Source of the DNA: JAADHX01 sp964569385
GTDB lineage: Bacteria; Actinomycetota; Acidimicrobiia; Acidimicrobiales; Poriferisodalaceae
Length of the DNA: 62,103 bases
Assembly (NCBI GenBank): GCA_964569385.1
Contig: CAZMUM010000032.1
Span: forward strand, 1 to 62,103
Reading direction: 5' to 3'
The translations under genes were made by a program, and so were the position numbers. Numbering within the stretch: position 1 is the stretch's first letter; each line of letters opens with the position of its first letter. The notes beneath the pieces were generated by a model. The model saw nothing but the letters and a program-made list of their open reading frames with translations, did no database searches and had not been told where the DNA came from. Positions 40,697-50,400 of this stretch are shown in pieces.

Positions 40697-41542
40697 CTAG
40701 TTCTTGAACTTCCCACGACGGAGCCGATCGGCTTCCATCATCTCGACTTCGTGAGCTCCAGAAAAGACGAGACCTGTGTCGGGGGCGAAATCGATGTCGG
40801 GGCTACGGTCCTCGTAATCGACCGAGTTCAGAATGACCCGCATCGCGTTGAGTCGAGCGCGATGTTTGTTTCCCGAGCGAATGACTGTCCATGGTGTCTG
40901 GCTCGTATGGGACCGATTGAGCATTTCGTACTTGTAATGTGTGAATTCGTCCCAGTGTTCCTGGGCTTGAACATCGATCTCGCTAAGTTTCCACTGACGT
41001 AGTGGGTCTTCTCTACGTCGATCGAAGCGACGTTGTTGCTCTTTTTTCGTCACCGAGAAGTACAACTTCACCAATATGGTGCCTTGACGAACGAGGTCCT
41101 TCTCGAAGCCGACGACACCGCGGAGAAAGTGCTCGTATTCCTTGTCGGTACAGAATCCGAATACCGGTTCGACCATCGCCCGGTTGTACCAGCTGCGATC
41201 GAACAGGACCATCTCGCCGCCGCGCGGAAACTTGGCTACGTATCGCTGTAGGTACCACTGTTCTCGCTGATCTTCAGTTGGCTTACCGAGGGCCACGACT
41301 CGGTAGTGCTTTTCGTTCATGTAGCGAGTGACTCGACGAATCGTGCCGCCCTTGCCTGCAGCGTCACGACCCTCGAACAAGATGATCATCCTCTGGCCCT
41401 GACGCTCGAGGTGACGCTGGAGCTTGAGCAATTCGACCTGAAAGGGAACGAGTTCCAGTTCTCTGGCCTCGCGCCTTCTTAGACGTGTCGCGGTCTTGCT
41501 TGATACGACGAGTTTGTTTGTTCCTTTGTTGTCCTTGCCCAC
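40697..41542 (-). CDS. ppk2: polyphosphate kinase 2 (PPK2), copy 2
   Basis: Encodes 281 residues from GTG 41542, with a basic N-terminal extension of about 30 residues. The motifs match copy 1: FEGRDAAGKGGTIRRV, GEMVLFDRSWYNRAMVEPVFGF and QTPWTVIRSGNKHRARL. The two are about half identical by eye, so they are old paralogues and probably have different nucleotide or direction preference. It is transcribed first of the pair. The 200 bases upstream, to the racemase-like gene, contain no gene or clear regulatory element. Confidence 0.92.
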   Translation of the reverse strand: MGKDNKGTNKLVVSSKTATRLRRREARELELVPFQVELLKLQRHLERQGQRMIILFEGRDAAGKGGTIRRVTRYMNEKHYRVVALGKPTEDQREQWYLQRYVAKFPRGGEMVLFDRSWYNRAMVEPVFGFCTDKEYEHFLRGVVGFEKDLVRQGTILVKLYFSVTKKEQQRRFDRRREDPLRQWKLSEIDVQAQEHWDEFTHYKYEMLNRSHTSQTPWTVIRSGNKHRARLNAMRVILNSVDYEDRSPDIDFAPDTGLVFSGAHEVEMMEADRLRRGKFKN

Positions 41543-41746
41543 GCCTCAGCCTTGTCTGCTGCGTCCCCATCGACATCGAGGCCCTCGGGGTTGAGTCAAC
41601 GGGAGCAGCTGGGTATATTTTCGATCCGACACAAACATTATTGACCAGCTGGGCCGCGAATACACGGGTCCTTCGTCACTTCTGGTCGTTGTCGGGGCGA
41701 AGAACTCGATCCGGATTCCGACACGAACTCTGCCACCGGTTGTGCT

Positions 41747-42832
41747 TCAATCCCAGCCAAGTCCCACTGTGGTGGGATAGTGGATGTAGCCGTCAACTAG
41801 AGTTGGCATGTCCCATTTCCCTGCGAAGCGCTGACCGGCCGACAAGAACGGTACTTCGATCCAGGTGGCGGCGCCCGCTGTCATAGACCAGTGGATGTTT
41901 GCCCCGAGTGAGGGTCCTAGCGAAAAGTTGTGAGGGCAAAGCCAGACCTGATGCTCGAGTGCCAGGCGGCCGAGTTCGTTGGCGGCGCTAAGTCCGCCGA
42001 ACTTCACTATGTCTGGCTGTAAGACGTTTACCGCGCCGCTCTCGAGTAGGCGCCTGATTCCGGCCACGCTGAATTCGTTCTCCCCGGCCGCGAGTCGTTG
42101 TTGAATTGATGCTCTAAGCCTGGCCAACCGTCCGTGAGCTTGGTAGGGAAAGATCGGTTCCTCAAGCCACGTAACGCCAGCCCGCTGAACCGATTCGGCC
42201 AGCGTCGCGGCTGCCGCGTCGTCAAGCCGGGCGCTGATGTCGACCATGAGGGCTATGTCTGGTCCAATTGCCTCGCGAACAGCCAGAACAATTTCGGCCT
42301 CGGCCTCGTGAAGCTTCACGCCGATGAACCCACTTTCAACAGCGCGCTTGGCATCGACACAGGCCCCTTGGGCGGTGCCAAGCCAGTCGAGGCTGGCGTA
42401 GGCGGGTAGTCGATCATGGGCGCGCGGCCCTAGCAACTGTGCGGCCGGAACACCGCGGTTTTGAGCCCGTAGATCCCACAGCGCGAGATCGATGCCGGCG
42501 ATCGCAGATGAAGTAACTCCTTCGGGCCCGTACTGGTACGTCAGCCGGTGTAGATGGGCCCCAAGACCGGAGATGTCGTCGCCGTCCCAGCCAATGCACG
42601 CGGGTGCGAGAACGTCGTCGATCATCGATGCGATTGGTCTGACCGGGCTACCTGGCTGTGAGGTCGGCTGGTAAGTACCCCACCACGTTTCGCCCACACC
42701 CAAGTTGCCGTTGTCGTCGGTCGCCATGACCAACAGCTGCGGATTGTTGGCATCGGCGATGGTTTGAGTCTTGATAGAAGCCAGTGGAATACCCATCTTT
42801 AGACAGTGCACACCTGCGGGAGTTACGGTCAA
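41747..42832 (-). CDS. mandelate racemase / muconate lactonizing enzyme-like protein (enolase superfamily)
   Basis: Encodes up to 361 residues (TTG 42832; ATG 42796 gives a more standard MGIPLASIKTQTI start and 349 residues). Enolase-superfamily residues are seen in order: IGVKLHEAE (KxH rather than KxK), LMVDIS, TWLEEP, AAGENEFS, VLQPDIVKFGG and CPHNFSLGP (the PHN His). Such enzymes abstract a proton alpha to a carboxylate; dehydratase, racemase or cycloisomerase roles are all possible. It is divergent from a Rieske oxygenase gene whose ATG is 3 bases away, or 39 bases if ATG 42796 is used, which suggests co-regulation in carboxylate or aromatic catabolism. Confidence 0.85.
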   Translation of the reverse strand: MTVTPAGVHCLKMGIPLASIKTQTIADANNPQLLVMATDDNGNLGVGETWWGTYQPTSQPGSPVRPIASMIDDVLAPACIGWDGDDISGLGAHLHRLTYQYGPEGVTSSAIAGIDLALWDLRAQNRGVPAAQLLGPRAHDRLPAYASLDWLGTAQGACVDAKRAVESGFIGVKLHEAEAEIVLAVREAIGPDIALMVDISARLDDAAAATLAESVQRAGVTWLEEPIFPYQAHGRLARLRASIQQRLAAGENEFSVAGIRRLLESGAVNVLQPDIVKFGGLSAANELGRLALEHQVWLCPHNFSLGPSLGANIHWSMTAGAATWIEVPFLSAGQRFAGKWDMPTLVDGYIHYPTTVGLGWD

Positions 42833-42835
42833 GCG

Positions 42836-43867
42836 ATGACGCAGTCCGGTCTTTTCCCCAGCCGCTATGTAGATGAGTCGTTGTTCGAGGCTGAGCGGGC
42901 ATCGTTGTGGTCGACATCTTGGGTGTCGGTTTGTCGCATCGACGATGTTGCTGAAGCCGGCGCCTATTACACCGCCAATGTTGCACGCGAGCCAGTGGTG
43001 GTCGTTCGAGGGCGCGACAACGAGTTACGCGCTTTCGGCAACGTTTGTCCACACCGCAACTCGACCATTGCCGAGGGTTCCGGGACAACACGTGCCCTCC
43101 AATGCCCGTACCACCATTGGACGTTTCGGCTCGACGGATCTCTCGCCGCAGCTCCCAACATGGACGGAGTCGAGGGCTTCGACGCCGACCAACTGTGTCT
43201 CCCAACAGTGTCGATCGAGCTATGGAACGGCTGGGTGTTCGTCAACCTCGACCTGTCGGCGGCTTCCCTATCGGGCCAGATTGGCGGTATGTCGGCCCTG
43301 GTTGAGCCCTACGACTTGGGGTTGTTGAAACGCGTCGGATCGATCCGTCATGATCAGCCATGGAACTGGAAGGTCACTGTCGAGAACTTCGCCGAGTCGT
43401 ACCACCACGCCGCAGTGCACCCCGAGTCGCTTCATAAAACGTATCCTGGTCAGAAGTCGTGGGCTCAGGATAATCGCGGTGAGCCGTGGCTTTGGCTCGA
43501 TCACGTCTCGGTTGTCGAAGACGCCGATCCGTTTGCGGTGGGTGTCGCATTTCCGGCGCATATGTTCAGCATTCTTCGAGGTCTTGGCATGGTGTGGTTC
43601 AAGCTCGAGGCCATCGGTGCCGCCGCTACTCGCTTGGACATCGAGTTGTTCCTTCCACCGGAGCTAACCGACGATGACGAGGTGATCTCGATGATGTTGC
43701 CTGCGTTAGAGACGATCAACGACGAGGATGCCGTCATCAATCAACGGGTCAGCGTCGGGATGTCGTCGCGGTGGGCCAAGCCTGGTCCGCTAAGCCACCT
43801 CGAACTCGGCTGCGAGCAGCTACGCACCTGGATCGCGGAGGCGGTGGCAGCCGGAGCGGTTGGGTAG
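42836..43867 (+). CDS. Rieske non-haem iron ring-hydroxylating oxygenase, alpha subunit
   Basis: Encodes 343 residues from ATG 42836 (MTQSGLFPSRY). Rieske ligands C71/H73 (CPHRNST) and C90/H93 (CPYHHWTF) are in place; the catalytic iron ligands are probably H190 and H195 in SYHHAAVHPESL after VTVENFAE. This is the large-subunit (naphthalene/benzoate/choline-monooxygenase-like) branch, distinct from the earlier phthalate-type Rieske gene. No small subunit, ferredoxin or reductase is adjacent. It ends AEAVAAGAVG just inside an assembly-gap flank; the stop (TAG 43865-43867) is before the gap. The substrate is unknown, and an amine-type substrate (trimethylamine/choline-like) is possible. Confidence 0.87.
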   Translation: MTQSGLFPSRYVDESLFEAERASLWSTSWVSVCRIDDVAEAGAYYTANVAREPVVVVRGRDNELRAFGNVCPHRNSTIAEGSGTTRALQCPYHHWTFRLDGSLAAAPNMDGVEGFDADQLCLPTVSIELWNGWVFVNLDLSAASLSGQIGGMSALVEPYDLGLLKRVGSIRHDQPWNWKVTVENFAESYHHAAVHPESLHKTYPGQKSWAQDNRGEPWLWLDHVSVVEDADPFAVGVAFPAHMFSILRGLGMVWFKLEAIGAAATRLDIELFLPPELTDDDEVISMMLPALETINDEDAVINQRVSVGMSSRWAKPGPLSHLELGCEQLRTWIAEAVAAGAVG

Positions 43868-44052
43868 GGGTGGTGGCAGCCGGAGCGGTTCTAACCANNN
43901 NNNNNNNNNNNNNNNNNNNNNNNNNNNNNNNNNNNNNNNNNNNNNNNNNNNNNNNNNNNNNNNNNNNNNNNNNNNNNNNNNNNNNNNNNNNNNNNNNGGT
44001 GGCAGCCGGAGCGGTTGGGTAGGGGTGGTGGCAGCCGGAGCGGTTCTAACCA
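43843..44052. other. assembly gap (100 N) with identical 55-bp flanks and a 19-bp tandem motif
   Basis: Positions 43898-43997 are N. The 55 bases 43843-43897 recur exactly at 43998-44052. Merging them joins the Rieske gene end to the convergent membrane-protein gene end with about 28 bases between the stops. Inside each copy GGTGGCAGCCGGAGCGGTT occurs twice, 29 bases apart, a genuine short tandem duplication that probably caused the assembly break. Confidence 0.88.
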
Positions 44053-45653
44053 GACCCATCTAGCCGGGTGCCGACTCGTCGGATTCCAGACCGGCCGACC
44101 ACAAATCGGGCCGAATGCCATGCGTCGGGAACGTCGGTGTGACCGCTGAGCCGATAAACAGCGATGACGTCGTAGGACCGCGGCAGTTTGGATGTGAATA
44201 GCTGCTCGAGGTTGGGGTCGGCGAGGGTGACTGATCGTTTGGCGTCGTCGGTATGGGCCAACCAGCGCGATATGTCCATTCGGACGACTTCGGTTAGCCC
44301 AAGGTAGCGAGAATCGATGGCCCTGATGGCGTTGGCATCGATCTGGATTTCCTTGTGGTGGCAAAGAATCGCGTCTGGCGTGGCTAGCTCGTCGAGGGTG
44401 TCTCTGTATGCGTCGGATCGAATCTTGGCGACGACGTCTGGCAGGTCGGCTCGGTTAATGAAGTGAGCCCCTTCGCTGACGGTTGCGACTGGCTGATTGT
44501 GGTTCGGGTGCGTCACCGACCAGCGTCGATCGCTGAATCGGTCGGCCATGACGGCATCGAATACTCGTTGCAACACGATCTTGATGCGGTCTTTGGCCAT
44601 GTAGGCGAGAACGACGAGCAGACCCCACAGCCAAAGCCGTCCGGCTTCGCCTGGGTTTCCGTAGAGGAGGGCGACAACAACCGTGAAGGTCATGGCGATT
44701 CCGGCGGCAACAGCATGAAGCACGTGCTCAGCCCACCGGTTGGCGTCGCGTACGTGGATGTCTAGCCAAAGCACCGACGATGTGTAACGCTTCAGTGAGT
44801 GGGCTCGTCTTTCGATTCGTTCGAGGCTGCGGCTTCCGATGTCGGCCGCGCTAACAGGGCCTGACCTGATGATCTGGCGGTACTGAGCTTCGGCCACGGC
44901 GGCTTCGGTGGCGGTGGTTGTTTCGAGGTCGAGCTCGGCTTCGTGTCTGGCCAGGCGAATGAAGGCGCGTTCGAGCGACCGTGACATGTACTCGTCGACC
45001 CAGTTGGCCGCATCACTCACGGTCTCGTCAATGCCGGCCAGGGTGCCAATAGCGGCGAGGTTGGCGCGAGCCCCTGTTGTGGCGAGGGTCAGCGATGCCG
45101 CGAACTCCGCGATGATGGCTTGCACTTGTTTGGCAACGTGGGGGCCGTCGAGATCGTCGCAATCTCTGGTGCGTCCAATGGTGCCACTTGCCTCTATCGA
45201 TGCGTCGACGATCGCTCTATGAACTCGACTGCCAAATAGTTTCAGCTCGTCGACGGCGACATCGGCTCTTTCCTCGGCAATTGTGCCCGTGAGCTGGTCG
45301 GAGGTTTCCGAGATATCGGCTACGGAGAGTGGTGGAACGGTTAGGCGAATGTAGGAACGAATGTCGGTAAAGATCTCGTGCTTTGGGTAGGTGGCGGCGT
45401 TGAGGTGGAACGTCTCAGGAATGAAGTAGTAGGCTTCCCAGTGCAGGCTTGAGGCCGTTTGCCCATCGAGCGACAGGTCGACCGACATTTCTAAGTGAGT
45501 TCTGTCGTGCCGCGACCACTCGAGGCTTGGCCGAACATCGGCAGCCGATAGATGCCCAGGCTCGACGCGGTTTGGTTTAGCCCTGTCGGGTTCGATTGGA
45601 TCCATTTGCGCGCGGTGAGCGGTTGCTCGATCCTCGCTATCAATCGCTGCCAT
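44046..45653 (-). CDS. hypothetical protein with two central membrane helices
   Basis: Encodes 535 residues that I cannot assign. It has about 330 residues of soluble, largely helical N-terminal region (many Glu/Ala/Arg stretches such as TTTATEAAVAEAQYRQIIRS), then two adjacent membrane helices (AVAAGIAMTFTVVVALLYG and LWLWGLLVVLAYMA) with a short loop, and a soluble C-terminal domain of about 150 residues. An alternative start at Met17 (MDPIEPDRAKP) is possible. It is divergent from the PfaD-like gene with 120 bases between. The topology suggests an inner-membrane protein with both termini cytosolic. The stop (44046-44048) lies inside the second assembly-gap flank. Confidence 0.65.
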   Translation of the reverse strand: MAAIDSEDRATAHRAQMDPIEPDRAKPNRVEPGHLSAADVRPSLEWSRHDRTHLEMSVDLSLDGQTASSLHWEAYYFIPETFHLNAATYPKHEIFTDIRSYIRLTVPPLSVADISETSDQLTGTIAEERADVAVDELKLFGSRVHRAIVDASIEASGTIGRTRDCDDLDGPHVAKQVQAIIAEFAASLTLATTGARANLAAIGTLAGIDETVSDAANWVDEYMSRSLERAFIRLARHEAELDLETTTATEAAVAEAQYRQIIRSGPVSAADIGSRSLERIERRAHSLKRYTSSVLWLDIHVRDANRWAEHVLHAVAAGIAMTFTVVVALLYGNPGEAGRLWLWGLLVVLAYMAKDRIKIVLQRVFDAVMADRFSDRRWSVTHPNHNQPVATVSEGAHFINRADLPDVVAKIRSDAYRDTLDELATPDAILCHHKEIQIDANAIRAIDSRYLGLTEVVRMDISRWLAHTDDAKRSVTLADPNLEQLFTSKLPRSYDVIAVYRLSGHTDVPDAWHSARFVVGRSGIRRVGTRLDGSG

Positions 45654-45773
45654 ATTTCCCCTTCCGGGTAGATGTTATAAGCCCACGCGACGCGGATAGA
45701 TTCAAGGGCTCACGTTCCTGGCCGGCCATCGGATTTCGCTGCGGCTGTCCTAGAACGAAAGGAGAGACGGGCA

Positions 45774-47396
45774 TTGAGCATCGCTGGCACCACATCGGCT
45801 ATCGGCGGCCGGGAAGTTCAGATTGCTGACCGTGCGTCTGTTGCCGATGGCATTGTCGCCGCGGCGCACGCGATTCGCGAAACCGCACACATTCACGCCG
45901 ACCCAGAGACTGGTCGGTTCGGTGTCGTGCTCGATGACGAAGCGTCGTTGACGGCGTCGAGTTCGGGTTCTTCGGTCGTTGCTGTCCTTCCGCCGCTGTA
46001 CCCCGAATGGCTTGGTGACCGTTCGTTCACCGAGGTACACAACACCCGGTTCGCATACGTCAGTGGCGCCATGGCCAACGGGATCGCCACGCCGGGGCTC
46101 GTTACAGAGATGGCCGAAGCTGGGTGTCTCGGATTCTTCGGCGCTGGCGGCCTTGACTATCGCCACGTCGAGAAGGCGGTGCACGAACTCTCGGGGTCGG
46201 TTGGAGCAAAAGGTCTGCCTTGGGGCTGCAACTTGATTCACTCTCCACACGAGCCCCAGCTCGAACAAGCGGTCGCAGAGCTCTACATCCAGACTCGCGT
46301 CCGAAAGGTGTCGGCGGCCGCCTACATGTCGTTGACGCCAGCGATTGTGCAGTACGCGTACTCGGGGCTGCACCTCGATTCGGCGGGCCAGATGGTTCGC
46401 CCAAATATGGTGTTTGCCAAGATCTCGCGTCCCGAAGTAGCGAGGCACTTCATGAATCCGGCCCCTCGCGCCATCATCGATCGGCTTGTTTCAGAGCAAC
46501 GATTGACTCCAGACGAGGCTCGTTTGGCGGCGTTTGCGCCCGTGGCCGAGGATTTCACGGTCGAAAGCGATAGCGGCGGCCACACCGACAACCGTCCGTT
46601 GGCGCCCCTGTTTTCGTCAATACAGGCTGTGCGGTCCGAGGTCATGACCGAACACAACTATCCACGACCAATCCGGCTCGGAGCCGCGGGCGGCATTGGT
46701 ACACCGCAGTCTGCGGCCGCTGCGTTCGCTCTTGGAGCTTCCTACATTCTTACTGGCACCATTAACCAGGCGTGCGTCGAGTCTGGCTTGGCCGACGACG
46801 GCAAGGCGATGCTCGCCAATGCTAGTCTGGCCGACGTCACTATGGCGCCAGCGGCCGACATGTTCGAACTTGGCGTCGAGCTGCAAGTGCTCAAGCGGGG
46901 CACGATGTTCGCGCCTCGGGCCAAGATGCTCTACCAGCTGTATCGCACCTATGACTCGCTCGATGCGTTACCAGCCGAGGCTGTGGCCGAGGTCGAGTCC
47001 AAGGTTCTGGGCATGACTATCGCTCAGAGTTGGGCGAGTACCCGCGAGTTCTGGTTGGAGCGCGATCCAAGCCAGATATCTCGTGCCGATTCCGATCCGC
47101 GACACAAGATGGCTCTAGTGTTCCGAAGTTACCTGGGGCTGTCGAGCCGATGGGCTATCAATGGCCACGCAGATCGGCGGCTCGACTATCAGATTTGGTG
47201 CGGGCCGGCCATGGGCGCCTTCAATGCCTGGACCGCCGGTTCGTTCCTAGCTGAGCCTGCCAATAGAACCGTCACCCAGGTCGCAAAGAACCTCCTCGAA
47301 GGCGCTGCGGTTCTGACGCGAGCCCACCAGTTCCGCACCTACGGTGTAGATGTCCCTATCCAAGCATTCGACTTTCGGCCCCGCCGACTCGTCTGA
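45774..47396 (+). CDS. pfaD: PfaD-like enoyl reductase of a PUFA / secondary lipid synthase
   Basis: Encodes 540 residues from TTG with a strong AAAGGAGAG at 45758-45766. It is the FMN-dependent TIM-barrel enoyl reductase of the PfaD / nitronate-monooxygenase-like family: RFAYVSGAMANGIATPGLV, GCLGFFGAGGLD, LPWGCNLIHSPHEP, RLGAAGGIGTPQSAAAAFALGASYILTGTINQACVESG. It reduces double bonds on ACP-bound chains during polyunsaturated fatty acid or related lipid assembly. It is 11 bases before the first megasynthase gene, so ER, PfaA-like and PfaC-like genes form one operon. Confidence 0.93.
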   Translation: MSIAGTTSAIGGREVQIADRASVADGIVAAAHAIRETAHIHADPETGRFGVVLDDEASLTASSSGSSVVAVLPPLYPEWLGDRSFTEVHNTRFAYVSGAMANGIATPGLVTEMAEAGCLGFFGAGGLDYRHVEKAVHELSGSVGAKGLPWGCNLIHSPHEPQLEQAVAELYIQTRVRKVSAAAYMSLTPAIVQYAYSGLHLDSAGQMVRPNMVFAKISRPEVARHFMNPAPRAIIDRLVSEQRLTPDEARLAAFAPVAEDFTVESDSGGHTDNRPLAPLFSSIQAVRSEVMTEHNYPRPIRLGAAGGIGTPQSAAAAFALGASYILTGTINQACVESGLADDGKAMLANASLADVTMAPAADMFELGVELQVLKRGTMFAPRAKMLYQLYRTYDSLDALPAEAVAEVESKVLGMTIAQSWASTREFWLERDPSQISRADSDPRHKMALVFRSYLGLSSRWAINGHADRRLDYQIWCGPAMGAFNAWTAGSFLAEPANRTVTQVAKNLLEGAAVLTRAHQFRTYGVDVPIQAFDFRPRRLV

Positions 47397-47407
47397 AGGA
47401 CTGAGAA

Positions 47408-50400
47408 ATGCCATTGAGCCTAAACGAGCCACGTCCGCCGATCGCCGTTGTTGGCGTCTCTGCGCTGTTTCCTGGCTCGGTCGATTCGACTGGTTATTGG
47501 GCCGACATTTTGGCCGGCACCGACCAGATGTCCGATATTCCTCCGACCCACTGGCTCATCGACGATCATTTCGATAGCGATATGGCTGCTGTCGACAAAA
47601 CCTACGGCCGTCGAGGTGGGTTCTTGGACCCAGTCGAACTCGACGTGATGGGGTTCGGGATTCCACCCGTTGCTGTTCCGTCAACCGACACGGCACAACT
47701 GCTGGCATTGATAGTGGCTCAGAGGGTCCTCGACGACGCAACCAGAGGCCAGTTCAACGAGCTCGACCGCACGCGGGCATCGGTGATCCTCGGTGTTACC
47801 TCAGGCCAAGAGCTTCTGGGTGCAATGGCCAGCCGCATGAATCGGCCTATGTGGCTTCAGGGGATGCGGCGAGCGGGTGTCGCCGAAGATGTTGCCGTTG
47901 CTGCCTGCGACCAGATCGCCGACCTTCATCCTGAATGGACCGAGGCCACGTTTCCAGGGTTACTCGGCAATGTGGTGGCTGGTCGAATAGCGAACCGCCT
48001 CGATCTCGGTGGCACCAACTGCGTGACCGATGCAGCATGCGCTTCGTCGTTCTCGGCGATCTCGATGGGCGTAAACGAGCTCTACCTGGGCGACAGCGAC
48101 CTTGTCATCGCCGGCGGGGTCGACACCATGAACGACATCTTCATGTACATGTGTTTTTCCAAGACACCTGCTTTGTCGCCGACTGAAGACATTCGACCAT
48201 TTTCAGACCAAGCCGATGGCACCATGCTTGGTGAGGGCATTGGGATGGTTGCGCTGAAACGACTCGCCGATGCCGAGCGCGATGGAAACCACATCTACTG
48301 CACCATCAATGGAGTAGGCGCTAGCTCCGATGGGCGTTCGAAGAGTGTTTATGCACCGGTCTCAGCTGGCCAAGCCAGAGCAATAAACAACACCTATGCC
48401 AAGACCAACTACGGGCCAGACACTGTCGAACTTGTCGAAGCCCACGGTACGGGCACGGTTGCGGGCGATGCAGCCGAGTTCGGCGGTCTCGATCTAGCCT
48501 TCGGCGAGACAGATCGCTCCGAGCGCCAGTGGTGTGCTTTGGGTTCGGTCAAGAGCCAAATTGGACATACCAAAGCAGCTGCGGGCGCGGCAGGCCTTAT
48601 CAAGGTCATCATGGCTCTGAATCACAAGGTTCTTCCTCAAACGGCCAAGATCGAGACTCCTAACCCTCAACTGAATCTTGAGGAGTCGGCCTTTTATCTA
48701 AATACAGAGTCGAGGCCTTGGGTTCGAGGCTCTAGTCACGAGCGCAGAAGCTCCGTCAGCTCTTTTGGTTTTGGCGGCTCGAACTTCCATATCACCCTCG
48801 CCGAGTACACCGGACCGGGCCCCCGTGCCCCCAGGCTGCGAACCTCCGATAGCGAGTTGGTAGTCCTTTGTGCCAACAGCGGCGACGAGATCCTCACCCA
48901 AGCGCGGCGCTATATCGAAGCATCGACTCTCGATGGATACTTGAGCTGGTTGGCCCGTTCGAGTCAGGTCGCCTACGACGCGACCGCTAACTATCGTTTG
49001 GCGATTGTGGCCACCGATGAAGCCGATCTTGTCACGAAGTTGGCGACCGCAGTCGAGTTGCTAGAAGCGAACTCCACCGAGTCATTCTCGACTCCGACCC
49101 AGATTCACTTTGGCGTCGGCGCTCGCAGTGGCGACGTTGCCTTCGTGTTCCCAGGCCAAGGCAGCCAATACTTGTCAATGGGTGCCGATCTCGCGATGTC
49201 ATTTGGCGAGGCAATGGCCGCATGGGACATGGCGGCCGACCTACCTTGGGCTGGCGAGCCGCTGCACGAGGTCGTGTTTCCGCGGCCTGTATTCGACGAT
49301 GTAGGCCGTGCTGGTCATCTCGATCGATTGACCGCGACCGAGTGGGCCCAGCCCGCTATCGGCACAGCCAGCTTGGCGCTGCTTCGGATGCTGCGCTTGA
49401 TTGGCGTCAACGCCGCTCACACGTGTGGTCATAGTTTCGGCGAAATCACCGCGTTGCATGCTGCTGGGGTCCTGACCGAGGTCGACATGTTGCGAGTGGC
49501 CAGCCGCCGCGGCGAACTTATGGCCGATGCCGCGAAAACTCCTGGCACAATGTTGGCGGTTGCGCGCAGCATCGACGAGGTGCAGGGGTTGGTAGACCGA
49601 TCAGGGGCCAGCGTTGTGGTGGCGAACCACAACACTCCTACCCAGGTGGTGCTCTCGGGCACCATCGACGAGATCACCAAGATCGAGGAGTTCCTTCGAG
49701 ATGAGGGCGTTACCTCAAAGCGGCTCAAGGTCGCCACCGCGTTTCACTCCCCAGTGGTGTCTGGCGCCAGCGAATCGTTCACCGAGTTCTTGGCAGATAT
49801 CGACTTCGTTGCGCCCGAGATCGACGTCTACGCCAACCAGACGGCAGCCCCGTACCCCGCTGACCCAGATGAGATAAGGTCGCAGCTGGGTAGCCAGTTG
49901 GCGAACCCCGTGCGCTTCGTCGACTTGATCGAGGAGATGTACTCAAGCGGGGCCAGGATCTTCGTCGAAGTGGGACCGTCCACCACAGCCACCGGATTGG
50001 TCGCAAAGATCCTCGGCGACCGCGACCACCGGATAGTCGCCCTCGATAGACCGAGTCGGCCTGGGCTCGGAGCCTTCCATGACGGAATCGGACAACTCGT
50101 CGCCGCAGGCGCCGAGATGGACCTTGGTCCGTTGTGGAATGAATACGCCGAACCTCCAAATCCACACGAAGTCGAACGTCCGGTGCTCACCATGAGCATT
50201 GGCGGTGCTAACTACGGGCGGCCATATCCACCCCAAGACCTAACCGAGCTGGCGCCGCCGAACGCGATATCGCCACCAGAACCCACAAACCTCGTACAAA
50301 CCGATCGGCCACTTCCACCCAACATGGCACCTCAACCTGACCCTCAACTCCGGGATTCCAACGCCGAAGTACTCGCGGCCTATGAGGCGATTCAAGCTCA

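Noticed and set aside
41543..41746. Coding frame on the plus strand between PPK2 and the racemase-like gene
   Set aside because: It extends over the PPK2 start antisense, has no ribosome-binding site and no recognisable domain.
43860..44063. Short coding frames of Gly/Ala/Arg-rich peptides across the second gap
   Set aside because: They consist mainly of N and the duplicated flank and encode no plausible protein.
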